A stretch of 64,000 bases of DNA, from positions 39,729,501 to 39,793,500 of the forward strand of contig OX485805.1 of NCBI GenBank assembly GCA_950295325.1, written 5' to 3'. This document shows, one piece after another, positions 12,504 to 25,243 of the stretch. Position 1 is the first letter of the stretch. Each line of letters opens with the position of its first letter. The position numbers and the translations under genes were made by a program. The DNA is from Polytrichum commune. Lineage: Eukaryota; Streptophyta; Polytrichopsida; Polytrichales; Polytrichaceae. The notes under the pieces were generated by a model. The model had not been told where the DNA came from. It worked only from the letters and a program-made list of their open reading frames with translations, and made no database searches.

Positions 12504-15500
12504 TCACATTTTGTGGTCTTTCCCATCCATCGCCTGCTTGGCCAAGGTGTCAAAGTGAGGGCTGAACTCAGGAAAATCTGCAGGTCTTTGAAGAATGATG
12601 GATGCTGCTCGAATTAAAATGGATGCAGTTAAGCCCCAAATGGTGAACTGCTTTCTGTCTGCCGCCTCAAAGTCAAAGAAATGTACTCTGTACTTGACAT
12701 CTAACCACTGCCGGTCTTCAAATCGACGTCTTTCGTCCTGATTGACAGAGGCCCAGAAACATCAACAATCTTTGTAAACTATCAAACACAGTGTATTTTC
12801 TGATATTTCCTAACTTATGGTCTCTCAAGGCGGATCTCTCAACTTTCTGGCCTTGCCAAACTAACTTGGATATGGACTACAATGAGCATAGATTATTTTA
12901 TATATTTAATGGAGTCTCTGGTAATGACAAACCTTGGCCCCATGATGATTATTGGGAGCAAATATTGAGCACTACTTTTGGTTGTACACCTGGTAATTCC
13001 TTAAGGTCGAGGGAAGCACTGAAATTATCACCAGGTGTTGGCTCCATATGGCCACTCTATAAAAACTTGGTCACAGATTACAGTTATCCTCTAACTCAAC
13101 GTGACTTTTGGCCGGGAGTTGATTGTTTTACATACAATACCTTCAGTATTCAGTAAGTTTGTGATGCATGCTTGGAGGTAGTATTTGGATTTGAACGAAG
13201 AGCAACCTATGGGGACCAACTCCTGACAAAAAGTCCCATTGAGTTGGAGAGATCTCTATTGTGTCAAAAACAGTACATGAGTTTTAAGGTAAGAATCAGC
13301 CAGTGATAGTGAGAATTGTGTGCAGGAGAATACCTTGAGAAACATTTCTAACGGAACATCGAAGATGGCATCTACCTCTCCTGCGTTTGGTCTGGGCTCA
13401 AACTTGTGGTGCTCCGGGAGAATCGCAACCACTGGAGTTACAGTAAGCAAATGCTGCATCAATGGACAACACAGCAGGAGGATGTGAGGGACTTATCACA
13501 AACTTCTGGAGGCAATATTATTATGTAGAAATAATGAAACCTTGAAATAACATCATTAATTTCAAGTAATGTCATGATGTTTTACATTATATACCATCCT
13601 TTTAAAGCTTGTGATGGATGATAATGCCACATGTGATGCTATTAAGATCAGGAAGATGTTAAGACCAAATAGTACTATGAAGCAAGCATAGCTGCTTCAC
13701 AAAAACATCACATAAAAATGTTGCATGAGGGTTTTCAGCAAATTGAGAGACTTTCAGACACACAGGCAGCTGAAATTGGCTCACTTTTGAGAGAAAAGGT
13801 TCAAGGACTGTCACGATCTTGACGTGCGAAGGCTCCAGCCCAATCTCTTCCTGTGCTTCCCGTAGTGCAGTGGCCTTGTCATCCTCATCACCCTCATCCC
13901 TTTTTCCTCCAGGTAATGCCACCTCCCCTGCATGCACAAAATTTCACCGTAAGGTAGGTGTGCCTGTTTCACTTTGTGACCTATTTTGAGCACCTAGATT
14001 AAGGATATAATGGACAGAAAGCACATGTTAGATGGTTTCCCAAAAAAATAAAAGAACCAATTGCAGATCATGCCCAATGTGCACCCATGGCAAGTCCACC
14101 ATGTAGCACACAGTGACAGTGACAATTGAGTGGAGGCTCCAACCTCAACAGGGCTATGGATTTGTCGAATTTTCCACTTTGATGAACATTGTCAGAGTTG
14201 GGCATTTTAAGCAAGTGGGGCATGTCACTTGTGGTCCCACGTTCTCACAATCATGAGTTTTACACAAGCATAACATGTTATTCAAGAAGCAATTTTATCT
14301 GTGCAAAAGATTGGGTAGGACCTAGATGGATAGCACAAAGTGATGCCCCTATATGACCACAATGGATACTGGAATATTTTGACTAACAAATTCCGTAAGA
14401 GATTCAGATAAGATTCAGATTATTTGAGTCGCATGCCTCCTGGATCCACTTTGAAGGGCTAATCATTTCACAAGGTAATCGGTACATGAATTGGATCACC
14501 CTAAGTACCTGCCGAGTGTTGGGAACCGGTGTCATAACCTTATCTAGAACACGGAAACAAAGAGCCAAGTGCATGTGCAAAAAAGTGGAAATCATCAAGT
14601 TCTCACATAGGTCAGGAGAAGAAGGTCCGTTCTGATTTTTAAGGTGCAAAGGTGCGACTTAAGATGCTGTGCAGTAAGTTGTGATGATTTGCATATGGGT
14701 CAACTGGTCATCTTAAGAAGTTGTGGGTACTGAAGGGCTTGGCAAGCCTAGTAGGGGAGGAACAATGGGCGATCAAGTTCCCCCTGCTATGGCCGTAAGA
14801 AAAAGTCCACCTCTTAATTGACAGTGGCTTGCGGGAAAAGTGACTCTATAATTCATGCTAGTGTTGGCAAACATGGGGATAACTTGAAGTATGAAACTTG
14901 AAGCAGAGAGTGATTCATGAGATTTGCACCTGAGTGGGACGACAAAGAACCGGCTCGCTTCGTAAGAATGACGCGCAGCTCGCCCCCAGCACCTTGGAAC
15001 AGGCACAGCAGCACTGCAGCTCTTTTTTGATTTGGCGACCACTTGATGTCATTGGCATCAGCTATGGAGGTTGGCATCCCCATGCTGGAGTTCACGCCAC
15101 TGTGCGCATCATCCTCTGCATGTGACATCCACTGGCTTGAAGGCGCCCTGTCATTATCATCATCATTGTTCATCAAGAATGCAAAGTAGGAGACCCCACC
15201 TTGGGGGCAAAGAAAGATTGTGATGTAACTTAGTGGTATCTTGATTCAATTAAGTAGCTGATCAACAAATGATGACTAACCATGCTTTTCTGTACTTAGC
15301 ATGTGAGCAGATGGTAACTGTAAATAAGAACTGTGCACAACTGTTAGACAACCCAGGAATGAATTGTGCACAAGGGTTACCCAGGAAGGAAAAAAAGAAA
15401 GAAAGAGATTGCGTGTACAGATCTTTCACTTTCCAGTCAGAAGTTGTTGCAACAGAGTTTTGAAAAACTCATGCCCCCAATTTGACCTAGAAGGATGGAG

Positions 15501-16680
15501 TTCCATCTACCTGTCAAAGGTAAGGGAATTATGATGATGATGATGATGATGCAGATCCTAAGCCTTGAGCTGGTTCCAGCAGCAAAACTGGCAAACCCCT
15601 CTTAGGTTTGTGCATTGTGGTTCTGCTGAATTTGATTCCTTTGATGATCTCTTCATTAGGGTGAGCAAAATCACTGTGCCTACAGTGAAGAAAGGCAGGT
15701 CGAAGGATGATGATTAAGATGATGGTTTCGTTCTGATGACAAAAAGAAATTCCCTCAAAGATTTCTACATCCATGGTGGTTGGTTTGCTGAATTGCATTG
15801 AACTTATCATGCATCTCCAATTATCTCTCGATAGGAGGAGAGATACACAACTTAAAGGATAAAATTATTAGATACATGTCGAAGGAAGAAGCAAGACCTC
15901 CTCACGACGACGACGATGATGCTGGTCAACCCTGCAGCTGCTTGCAGCATACAAAATTGACAAAAACAACGAACAATTCCACGTGTTTCGTTTCCTTTCA
16001 TGTCTCGATTGCTAAGTGAGGGATCGTGGCAATTCAATGAGTGTAGAAAACGAGGGATAACCAGCCTCCAAAGAAATCTTACCACTTCGCCCTAACCCCA
16101 AACCCTAACCATCCAGAGACTCTGAAACATGTTATGCAACAATCGTAGAAAATCACATCTGGAGCATGACGATGATGCTCTGGATCTTAACGCCTGAGCT
16201 GCAAAAAAATGCTAACAACAAATCTCTGAGAGAATTATCAAACCATATCCTCTGGGGTTTTGAGGCATGGAAGGCAGACCTACCTGTAGTGGCAACTCAA
16301 TGAGTGTAGGAAATGAGAGACAGACACTCTCCGAAGAAAGCAAAGCTCTTACCACTTTGCCCAACCCCCAAACCCTAACCTTCCAGACAGTCTGAAACAT
16401 GTATGCAACTTCCGTAAGAAAATCACACATGGAGCATGACGATGCTCTGGATCTCAACTGTTGAGCTGCAACAAAATGCTAAAAAATCTCTAAGAGAATG
16501 ATTGAACCACATTCCTTGGGGTATAGAGACATAAGATGCATACCTGTAGTGGCGGAGGCGGTCGGCTAGGAGCCTGAGGCTGGGGCTACCCCATTCCTCA
16601 GCGATGGTGACCGCTTTAGGCTGCCATGGGCCATTGGAGGAGGCCGTGTGAAGCTCCCGAGCATTCGAGGACGCAGCCAT
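12504..16680 (-). CDS. CoA-diphosphatase-type Nudix hydrolase, 5 exons
   Basis: Predicted to hydrolyse coenzyme A or acyl-CoA to 4'-phosphopantetheine products and 3',5'-ADP, like plant NUDT11/15/22 and animal NUDT7/8. Exons in transcript order: 16680-16544, 15147-14930, 13927-13785, 13453-13334 and 12737-12504; all junctions are GT-AG, giving 283 aa. The CoA-type signature LTKRAGSLSSHSGEVALPGG (about 106-126) runs straight into the Nudix box, GGK... then REAQEEIGL with R141, E142, E145, E146 and G148. Spacing before the first Glu is the long form typical of this subfamily. HLLTVTPVVAIL, the GEVDAIFDVPLEMFLK segment and IWGLTASILIRAA follow as in relatives. Start: ATG at 16680; the N-terminus is poorly conserved and could be a targeting peptide. 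Exon 2's left edge was chosen because AG at 15148-15149 restores the frame. Intron 1 carries a duplicated splice junction, described separately. Confidence 0.93.
16026..16543. repeat. Tandem duplication of about 260 bp in intron 1 of the Nudix gene
   Basis: Two adjacent units, 16284-16543 and 16026-16283, are similar along their whole length. On the gene's strand each starts at the exon 1/intron junction and contains the landmarks TTGCAGCTCA, CAGAGCATC, ATGTTTCAGA, GGTTAGGGTTTGGGG and CTACACTCATTGA. The inner junction repeats the last ten bases of exon 1 (GCCACTACAG) followed by GTAGGT, creating a second donor-like site inside the intron. Confidence 0.85.
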
Positions 16681-19051
16681 CGCCAGCCCCTTCCAAATCG
16701 GCTGATGTTTTCTCGCTCTCCAAATCACACCCGCCAGATGGCCGTGCCAGGGAGCTCCAAACCCCAGAATTGCCAGCGCTTGCAGGTTGTGTAAAATTGA
16801 AAGATTCTTCTTGTTGCTTCTTTTCCGACACCTGAATAATTACTTCTTACCCTCCGACCCCGCCAAGCTGCGACGGAATCATTGTCGCCGTACCAGCAGG
16901 GTTACGTCATCAAAGAAAGAGAGAATTCAATTTTACAAAGAATGCAATGAAGGTGACTTCTCCGCGGAGAGTCAAAATACCCGGGAGCTCCAATTTTTCC
17001 CGAAACCCCAGATAAATTTTCTCTCGAAGGTCGAACTCTTGCTAGGGTTTGAGATTGAGAGAAGAAGGACGATTATTATTGTCACTTAAGCTTCCACGCA
17101 AAATGATGGCGATGTCTTCGTGGAGAATTGATTCACTTGCGACGATGCAGGGAGATTTGGAAGTTGGGAATTGATCGTAAGGTAGCTTAGTCTTCCTGTG
17201 TACCTTCTTCCAACGGCAAGATCACCAGAAACTTAAAAGAAATTCTTGTGAAGAATCATCAAGCGGTGCGGTGATGTTCCGATATGAAGTAGAAGAATTG
17301 CATGAGCGTCTCTCTCGAGTCATCATTCCTAGTGATGAATATCTTAAGTTATTAGGTTAGGAAGCTCCACGTGGCATGCCACCTGGAGGGTAGGGTAAAT
17401 CTAACATGTGTATTGTTCATAATGCTAAGCTTTAGTAGATGCAGGCCCACCCAATAAACTTAAGTGATTTTCATGGGGAAGAAATCATGCATATTATTGG
17501 AGAATCTTGTGAATAACTTGTTAGACCATGCAACAATATTTGAATTAACTCCATGTGGTTTGAATGTGTGGTTCACCCTAAGAAATTTCAGATGATGGGC
17601 ATGTTGTGATCTCGATGAAAATTGCGGTTTTTGTTGGCTTCCCTAGATTTTCGGAGTGACCTGCCATTGGCCTTGAAGAGTTGCGAGAGTGAGTTGTTGG
17701 ATATAAGTGTGCATAAGGTATGTGGGTATTATTCGGTTTGTCCTTTATGCTCTCCAACTTCTACCGATAAAATTTACACGACAAAACTTGTGTTGCATTA
17801 GCAAGTTTATAATAAAGCATTTGTTGGAATCATATTGAAAATTGGACCTCTCTTCATTTAGTTATGATTATCGAAAGTGTATGTTTGTGAACTCTTTAAA
17901 TGAATATCTAGGTCCCCTAATTGTGTTGCCTATTGAGTTTAGAATGGTTAATAGATTTTTGAGCATGTAGTTCATTGTCAAAAAACACATATCTTGTTGG
18001 GTGTCCGTTCATAGATCTGACCTGACTACACACTAATCAAATGTAGGTGGTTGATTAAGATAAATACTCAAATAGGCCCACGTACCTTAGCTCTCATCCA
18101 TCCATGTAAAAAACATGCCCTAGTCTACTACACACTTGATTGTGGCTAATTCATCATAGATGCTCATGAATGCACTTATTTGGGGTTGTTGATCCAAGCA
18201 ATCTTAAGTGTCAAATCAACTACAAAGAAGGAAACCCTAGGCTAGGACTATTTTTGCATTATTATTTGTTGGATGGATGAGGATATGCTCGTATGAGCTT
18301 GTTGGGTCTTGCATTAAAACTTGATACATTGTGACTAGGGCCCTGCTCCCATGCCAAACAAATTTGGTTCAAAAGAAAAGAGAAAGAATTCATGTCATTA
18401 CAAATGTGAAACATTCCCTACCCACGGGCTATCCACATGGCTCAAGTGCAACTTGTGATTGCACTATGTACATACAATGCCAACATTGAACCTAAAATAA
18501 ATAATTTGAACACCACTCAAAGATGATTTCCATCGTCCACCGCCTGGCTAACTAGTTGGTGGGCGCTCATGTGCGCTCGCCTATAATAGCTAATTCACAG
18601 GTGCAAACAAGTCCATGAATAAAACATGTATTGCACAGACGATCCACCTACACATGCGTTTGTCTTTTCAAGAGAATTAAGCTCTTGCCACACTTGGAAA
18701 TGATGAGGACACTTCCGTGTTTTTAGTCACGGGACGCCGGATCGAAGAGCTTTACATCGACAGAGTTTATCCAGACAAAAGCTAAGTCGCACATGTAGGT
18801 GTAAATAAGTGCATCTTTGTTCGCGGGGCGCATCGCAGAGTTTATGGTCACAGAGTTTTTTCGGACAAAAGGCGGGTGCTAATTCGCAGGTGCAAACAAG
18901 TACATGAAATAAACATGGATCCGCATACAACATGCATGTTATAGTGCAATCAAGAAGCATGTCAACCAGGAGCTCCTTCCACGATTTTCGGGTTTTTTTT
19001 GGCCAAGTTTAGAATAGCATCACTGTCTGGATGGGGTTTTGCAAACAGGCT
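16681..19051. other. Intergenic, no gene recognised
   Basis: The presumed Nudix promoter lies at the left edge. About 17735-17935 is similar to about 39990-40195 (a dispersed repeat with landmarks TTTACAC, CATTAGCAA or CATTAACAA, and TATGATTAT or TATGATCAT). About 17930-18030 resembles about 52715-52815 (TAGAATGGTTA, GTGTCCGTTC). A 45-bp word (GCTAATTC-CAGGTGCAAACAAG) occurs at about 18589 and again at 18890. No coding region was found. Confidence 0.45.
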
Positions 19052-19060
19052 TCCGGTAAC

Positions 19061-20531
19061 GGGGACGTTAAATACCCCCCACGAACTTTTCGGATTGTCA
19101 GATCCGGGCTGGGGTAGCCGCCCGTCCAGAAAATCTGGATTTTCTGGACCCGCCCGAAAACTGCTGCCCGCCCGCCCGATTTCGAAAAAACCATTGTCCT
19201 TGCATTCTTGAAGGTCACTTACTCACAAATCCCATATTGAGTGCACTTCACCTTCAAGGCCCAAAATCCAATATATATGTTCACTTCCAATTGAGTAAAT
19301 AAGCAATTGACTGGGGTTTCATTATCAAAGTGAAACCGTCAATAAAACATGTAATTAACTTGGAAGTCAAAAATATTACAAAACCCTCAATTGCACTGAG
19401 GTTATAATTTTTGTGACTCACAATTTGAAATTGTCTTTGTCATTCTAAAATGACACTTAAATTTAGTGTGCTGATTTAGTATGTGTATTTTATAATATTT
19501 TAGGTAATGCCGTCTACTTTCACAAGTATTCATACGCATTCAAATGAATCATGTGTGATTAAATATAATTAAGTCTCATTAATCTTCATTAATCCCAAAT
19601 AAATCAGAAACTATGCTTACCAAATTAAGTAAACCTAATTGATTATAAAATGTACTTACTGTAATTAATTAATTTCTGGAATTTAATTCCAGTGAATTAA
19701 TTCTAATAATTAATATCTGGAATTTAATTCCAGTGAATTTAATTCTAATAATTAATATCTGGAATTTAATTCCAGTGAATTAAATCCTAATAATTAATAT
19801 CTGGAATTTAATTCCAGTGAATTTAATTCTAATAATTAATATCTGGAATTAAATTCCAGTGAATTAAATTCTAATAATTAATATCTGGAATTTAATTCTA
19901 GTGAATTAATAATAATAATTAATATCTGGAATTTAATTCTAGTGAATTAATAATAATAATTAATTTCTGGAATCAATTCCAGTGAATTAATTATAATAAC
20001 TAATTTCTGGAATTTAATTCCAGTGAATTAGTTCTAATAATTGATTAATGAATGCGTATGAATACTTGTGAAAGTAGACGGCATTACCTAAAATATTATA
20101 AAATACACATACTAAATTAGCACACTAAATTTAAGTGTCATTTTAGAATGACAAAGACAATTTCAAATTGTGAGTCACAAAAATTATAACCTCAGTGCAA
20201 TTGAGGGTTTTGTAATATTTTTGACTTCCAAGTTAATTACATGTTTTATTGACGGTTTCACTTTGATAATGAAACCCCAGTCAATTGCTTATTTACTCAA
20301 TTGGAAGTGAACATATATATTGGATTTTGGCCCTTGAAGGTGAAGTGCTCTCAATATGGGATTTGTGAGTAAGTGACCTTCAAGAATGCAAGGACAATGG
20401 TTTTTTCGAAATCGGGCGGGCGGGCAGCAGTTTTCGGGCGGGTCCAGAAAATCCAGATTTTCTGGACGGGCGGCTACCCCAGCCCGGATCTGACAATCCG
20501 AAAAGTTCGTGGGGGGTATTTAACGTCCCTC
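19061..20531. mobile_element. Foldback Mutator-like element (TIR-MULE), non-autonomous
   Basis: Two inverted arms of about 482 bp (19061-19542 and 20050-20531) are nearly identical and frame a loop of AT-rich tandem repeats. The termini are GGGGACGTTAAATACC on the left and the inverse of GAGGGACGTTAAATACC on the right. A perfect 9-bp target duplication TCCGGTAAC flanks the element (19052-19060 and 20532-20540), as expected for Mutator-like elements. The first 140 bp of each arm are GC-rich and carry a smaller palindrome (AGAAAATC...GATTTTCT). No transposase is present. The high arm identity suggests a recent insertion or arm homogenisation. Confidence 0.9.
19676..20045. repeat. 41-42-bp tandem palindrome array in the MULE loop
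   Basis: Nine units start with CTGGAAT at 19676, 19717, 19759, 19801, 19843, 19884, 19926, 19967 and 20008. Each contains the palindrome CTGGAATTTAATTCCAG or a close variant, then AATTCTAATAATTAAT. The array forms the entire spacer between the two arms. Confidence 0.9.
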
Positions 20532-20540
20532 TCCGGTAAC

Positions 20541-23040
20541 TTACAATGTGGTGATCTTACTAGAGCATCTGAACTAATAAATCTTTTTTTGAACTTGTCA
20601 CTGGCGTTCGATGTTCAGTCACGATGGACGATCAAATGTGCAGAAATAAACTTGTTAGCTGAAAAATGCTTCGGATAGTGGAACTGATACCACCGTGATG
20701 TAGAGCTGAAGCAAACGAATAAACTTTTCAGTGGAAAAGAGACAATAACACGATGTAGCTTCTCTTAGATCGCAGTTGGACGTTCTTTTGTAAGTTGGTT
20801 ACGTACATGAATGTTGCAAATCCGTAGCGGGAACATCTAGCTCCAATTGTTTCTCGGGACATTTGATCGGTGTTTTATCAGTCGTAGTAATGCTAGAACG
20901 CCTCAGTTCCTATGTATTATCTTGAGCTTGCTGTCTTCTTCCTTCACAATGAATTGGAGATGTATCATTTGTTGACATCCACAGGTGAAAAATGAGAGCA
21001 TTTCAGAAAATGGACGTTATAATGAAGTCTTATTAGGTATGCCATTCGCTCTCCTAGGAGTACATAGGCTTCGTTGTACCAGAGTGAAATCTTTTTGAGG
21101 CAGATGTACCAAACAGGTCTGGCTGCATATTTTAGGGTTCCAGAGGCTTTCAGCTTTCACCTCCAAGCCAACGGACATTTAGGGGAACTTCGCTTCACCA
21201 TAGTAGGGCTCTTTGTTGAGAAATTGAAGGGCATGAGGAGCTTGGAATGTGTAAATCTGCATCGACCTTTTTGTATCGACGGCTATGGCCACTTCAACAA
21301 CATACACATAACGTACGCGCCATGTATGCAACTTCCACCTTAACCGTGAAGGATCCTTGCCATGTTATGTTCTTTAGAATTGGGGTCAATACAACTTCCG
21401 ATGTCCCTTATGTAGGAGACTAGCGCAATTTCCATGTGATAGTCAAAAGAACAGTGAACCTCTGTTTCAAAAGAACAAGGAAGGCAGGCAATGCTGCCAG
21501 ATTGTGGACTTATTACCAAAGACCCTGTAAAACTACTTATTGTAGATTAAACTAAACTATTGCCATTGGGATATGTCATTAAACTAAACATGATGCGTTG
21601 GGATCCTAAGTCAACCCTAACGTGAGCCGTCTTACGCTATTTTCTAACAATACGACATAGGCGCAATGAATAAAGGGACAGTTTTAGGACCATCTCCCTT
21701 AAGGACATAATTGCTTCGTAGATGTGTTCTTGAGTTACGTGACTTCTTTCATGAAAATCCAGAGTCAGAAAAGATCAAGAGATCAATCTGCGGGTACCAG
21801 AACACCGTGCTTACACATTGGATGTGTAGTAGGTTGCCTGATATGCTACCCGCGTCATTCGTTTCACAGGTTACCATGACAAGCACATTCTACTTGTGGA
21901 GGAAAGGATCAGATATACTGGCTTAGCTCGTAAGAGCAAATAGTAGATTGTGGAATCACAATCGATCATCCGGGGAAAGTGTCCTCATTTCCTTCCTCCC
22001 ATATACCATACAACACATTAGAACTTCAATCTCCCAAACTGCACACACTATGTGGACCTTTCTAGAATCCAGAACTCTCGAAGGATGCAAGTCAGCGAAA
22101 GACCTAGCGAGATGTCGAGTTCTCACAATCACCAACATACAACAAACTCAAAAGACTGCAAAGATACAAGAGATGCCACTAGACAGCAATGATCGCGCTG
22201 AGCAATGCTCACAACAAGCTCCGTTCGAGTTTGGGACTAAGGAAACAACTTGGCTTCATATAAGCTTCCCATTAGGGTTAGGGTTTCATCCTAGCAGCGG
22301 TTTTATCTAATGCTGGATGATAGTAGGGTACGCACTTTGAGCCCTCATGGACGGCTCAGAGATGAGTCCATCCACGGCTGAGAGGTCCCCACGTGGCCTC
22401 TGACGTGCATACCTTAGGCCCTTGCCAAACGGACGGCAAGGCTATCTGCCGTCCTGGCTAGGGCTTCGCACATAGTAGCTGGGTACAGCAGGGACAGTAC
22501 CATCGACTGCAACCACACGGGCGGAGGGGAAGGGGGTTGAGGTGGCCTACCGTGTCAGAAGAAGCCCAACATCTTCCAAGGAGATTCCGGCCAGCAGAGC
22601 CGAGACTGAGCCGGGAAGGAAGCTCGGCGGTGGGCCCGGGGTGGCATGTACCGGGTTTCGGGGATTACCAGGGGCCTTCCCCTGGTAGTTTTGTACCACC
22701 TGCGGCAGCGGCCACATCACCTTGCCGGTGGTCCTTCTGCCCCCCGTGTGGTATGGCCACGGGGAACCCAGCCAATCGCAGGCCAGGATTCGAGCAAATT
22801 GCCAGTGGTGTGGCAACGGCCTAGTAGCCTGGCAAGTTCGCACATGTCGTATCTTCTTGGCCACGTCAATTCTACAAATTTCGATCAATGGCGTTGTGAC
22901 ATGTGGCATTTTCACTTCGAGATAGAATCCATCATGGATCACCTAGCGCCACTTTGTTCAGAGTCCCTAATTTGACCAATTTTGTCAATCTGTATTGAAA
23001 TCTTGGACACAATATATTCTTGAAGTACTGTGGACATAAG
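20541..23040. other. Intergenic, no gene recognised
   Basis: Nothing recognisable is encoded. About 22330-22830 is markedly GC-rich for this window and produces overlapping frames on both strands with unlike, non-family translations. It may be a fragment of an inserted element or an old CpG-rich promoter. The sequence before 19052 and after 20540 was continuous before the MULE inserted. Confidence 0.4.
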
Positions 23041-23958
23041 TAAGGGCCAGTTCACATGAAATGAAATTGATTTTGGAGTCTGGGGAGCCAAAAGGCCTAT
23101 GGGACTAAAGATACATCAAGGTGGTGCAAATCAACCAATTCCCTAGAGTGGCAGAGTGCAATGGTCTTTGTGAGGTAGAGGCTAATATCAACTTGTTGGT
23201 CTAATTAAAAGAAAGACTTGAGACTCGTTATTATTGTCTTCTCAAATAATGATCAAAACTTTTCTCTAATGAGATTATATAGGGGACACTCTTACACAAA
23301 GTGTGCCTCATTATCAACTACATTATAAGAGCAAAAGTAGCATAATCTATTATCTCTAAAGATAGGGATAGTTGACCATCATCCAATTTCAATGGCAAAT
23401 CTATGATTTGAGGTGCAGCAATGACTTGGGATCCTTAGTCCCATTCATGTTAGCAAGTCCCAACATGGAGGCAAAGTCCTTCAAGGTGAAGTGCAATCGT
23501 TATGGGATTTGCAGACAAGCAACCTTCAAGGATGCAAGGGTGGCTTTTTTTTATAAAAAAAAGGTGGGGCGGGCAATAGTTATTGGTTGGGATCAAAAAA
23601 ACAAATTGTTAAATCGGTGGGACCTGCTCAAATGGTATGAGCTTTTGCCCCAGCCCACTTTTGAGCCTCAAGAAATCATTAGAACATGGTTAATTATCAT
23701 TAAAATTGGATCTTTATTAATTTATGCAAAAATATTTGCGGGAGTTGTGTTGAGGGTTGGCTCTAACATTTCTCTCAACACAAGTCCCAAGCCTCACCTC
23801 CAAAAAATGTTGTCATGTGGGCATCCCTATCATACTTGGGACATAGGACTTGGACCCATGTGAAGTGGTAAGTCCCAACTTCCATGCTCAAAGGCGGAGC
23901 TTGCATGGATTGACCTCAAGTGACTTGGGACTTGCGACCCCATGTGAACCAGCCCTTA
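23041..23958. mobile_element. Inverted-repeat DNA element with TAAGGGCCAGTTCACATG ends
   Basis: The left end TAAGGGCCAGTTCACATG is mirrored at the right (CATGTGAACCAGCCCTTA). Inside, about 23470-23670 is a diverged relative of the outer arm of the 19-20.5 kb MULE (shared TTCAAGGTGAAGTGC, TATGGGATTTG, CCTTCAAG-ATGCAAGG, then a GGCGGGC stretch). The element may therefore be a distant member of that group or contain a nested piece of one. No intact frame is seen. A related terminus pair is at 41117-41719. Confidence 0.55.
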
Positions 23959-25243
23959 AATGCAGTGTCAAAAAATTTCAAGGTTTGTCGTTAAAATCCA
24001 ACAAATTTGGAATACATGATAAACAATTCCCACCTATGAGAACTTCCCACATTCTTATCATAATCTGGTCTACATCACACCTATAAGAAGTGTAGCTGGT
24101 AGCGCAGCTCAGTGCATCTGAATTCATATTGAATCTGGTGCTGGAATGTGGGATACTATAATACAACCTCTTCAGCAATGAAAAGTTCATTTCCATCAAA
24201 TAAATACATAAATGAATATATGTACTTTGCAAGACTGTAGTCGGAAGCAACTTTTGGAAGCTGTGATGATGCTGTGGAATGTCGAAGAAGACAGCGATCA
24301 AAGCAGGCACTGATGAGAAACCAACCAGGCCGAGACAAGTGGAGTAAGCAAGCAAGTCAGCTGTAGTCATGATTTACTAGGTGAGGCATGACATTTCTTC
24401 CTGAAAGGACACCCACAACCTTATTGTGGGGGATTGCACAACAGGCTCAAACTTTCAAACCACCTGAGACTCTTTGTGTGCACTACCTATCTTCACATCC
24501 ACTGTCCAAGCTTCCTGTTTGCAGCATCACCTTTCTTCACCACGAAAATGTCACAACGAAATTTTCTCCACTCTGCTCAATCCAGGCAACCAGAATAAGC
24601 ATTGACATTATAATGCAGGTGCAGAGCTCCACAGGTTCATTCAATACTTAACTTGGACTGAAGCAAACAACATGCTTGCATAGAACAATTGGCATGCTTG
24701 TGCATCCTTCTCACCATAAACTCCAGCTCACAAGGAAACTTGCACAAGAGAAAGTGATAGATCATTTTGTGAAGACAGAATAAAAAATAAATATAAATAA
24801 ATAAATCAGTCTGAGGGGTAGGAGAGATGCTGGAATGCAGTTTCTACCTCTTTCATCAAGCTTGTGAAAAAATATAGCAAACTTGATGCTTTCCCAATGC
24901 ACTCACATGTGTCTCCCATTAGGCAATGCTCTCTTTGGTCACCTGCAGGAAAAAAGATGAACACTGTCCTTGTCAGAGAGCAGATAAAGTCAGGAGTGTT
25001 TTCAGACCATGAAGAGAGGGAGGTTGGTAAAGACTTCCTAAATCTTCAGTACATTTCTAGCAGCAAAAATCGTTGAATCACCAGATGTGCACTCATTTGG
25101 TAGACATACTGTAAGAAACTAGAAGTATTGACCTGGTAAGAAGAAAATGAACTAGGATTGAATGTGCTATATATGAAAGAAAGGCACACATCTTAGTTTT
25201 GTACGAAACCCATTGCAAATTCAATGCAATCGTGTATGAGAAC
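23959..25243. other. Region 3' of SLX1, no assured gene
   Basis: This is probably the 3' untranslated region and flank of SLX1, which is on the minus strand. One stretch on the minus strand (24942-24806), preceded by an acceptor-like TTTTTTCCTGCAG and ending at a stop, has an open frame of 45 codons (HCLMGDTCECIGKASSLLYF). It could be a terminal exon but has no confirmed partner. No other coding potential was recognised. Confidence 0.35.

Noticed and set aside
19009-20678. Mirror-image frames containing GRAAVFGRVQKIQIFW on both arms of the foldback element
   Set aside because: They are the same arm sequence read twice through the inverted repeat, not two genes.
22547-22975. Frames of 109-131 codons in a GC-rich patch
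   Set aside because: GC-rich DNA lacks stops by chance; the frames overlap on both strands and their translations show no domain-like pattern.
23978-24370. Minus-strand frame beginning MTTADLLAYSTCLGLVGF
   Set aside because: It looks protein-like at first but quickly becomes low quality, has no recognisable family and no supporting splice partner.
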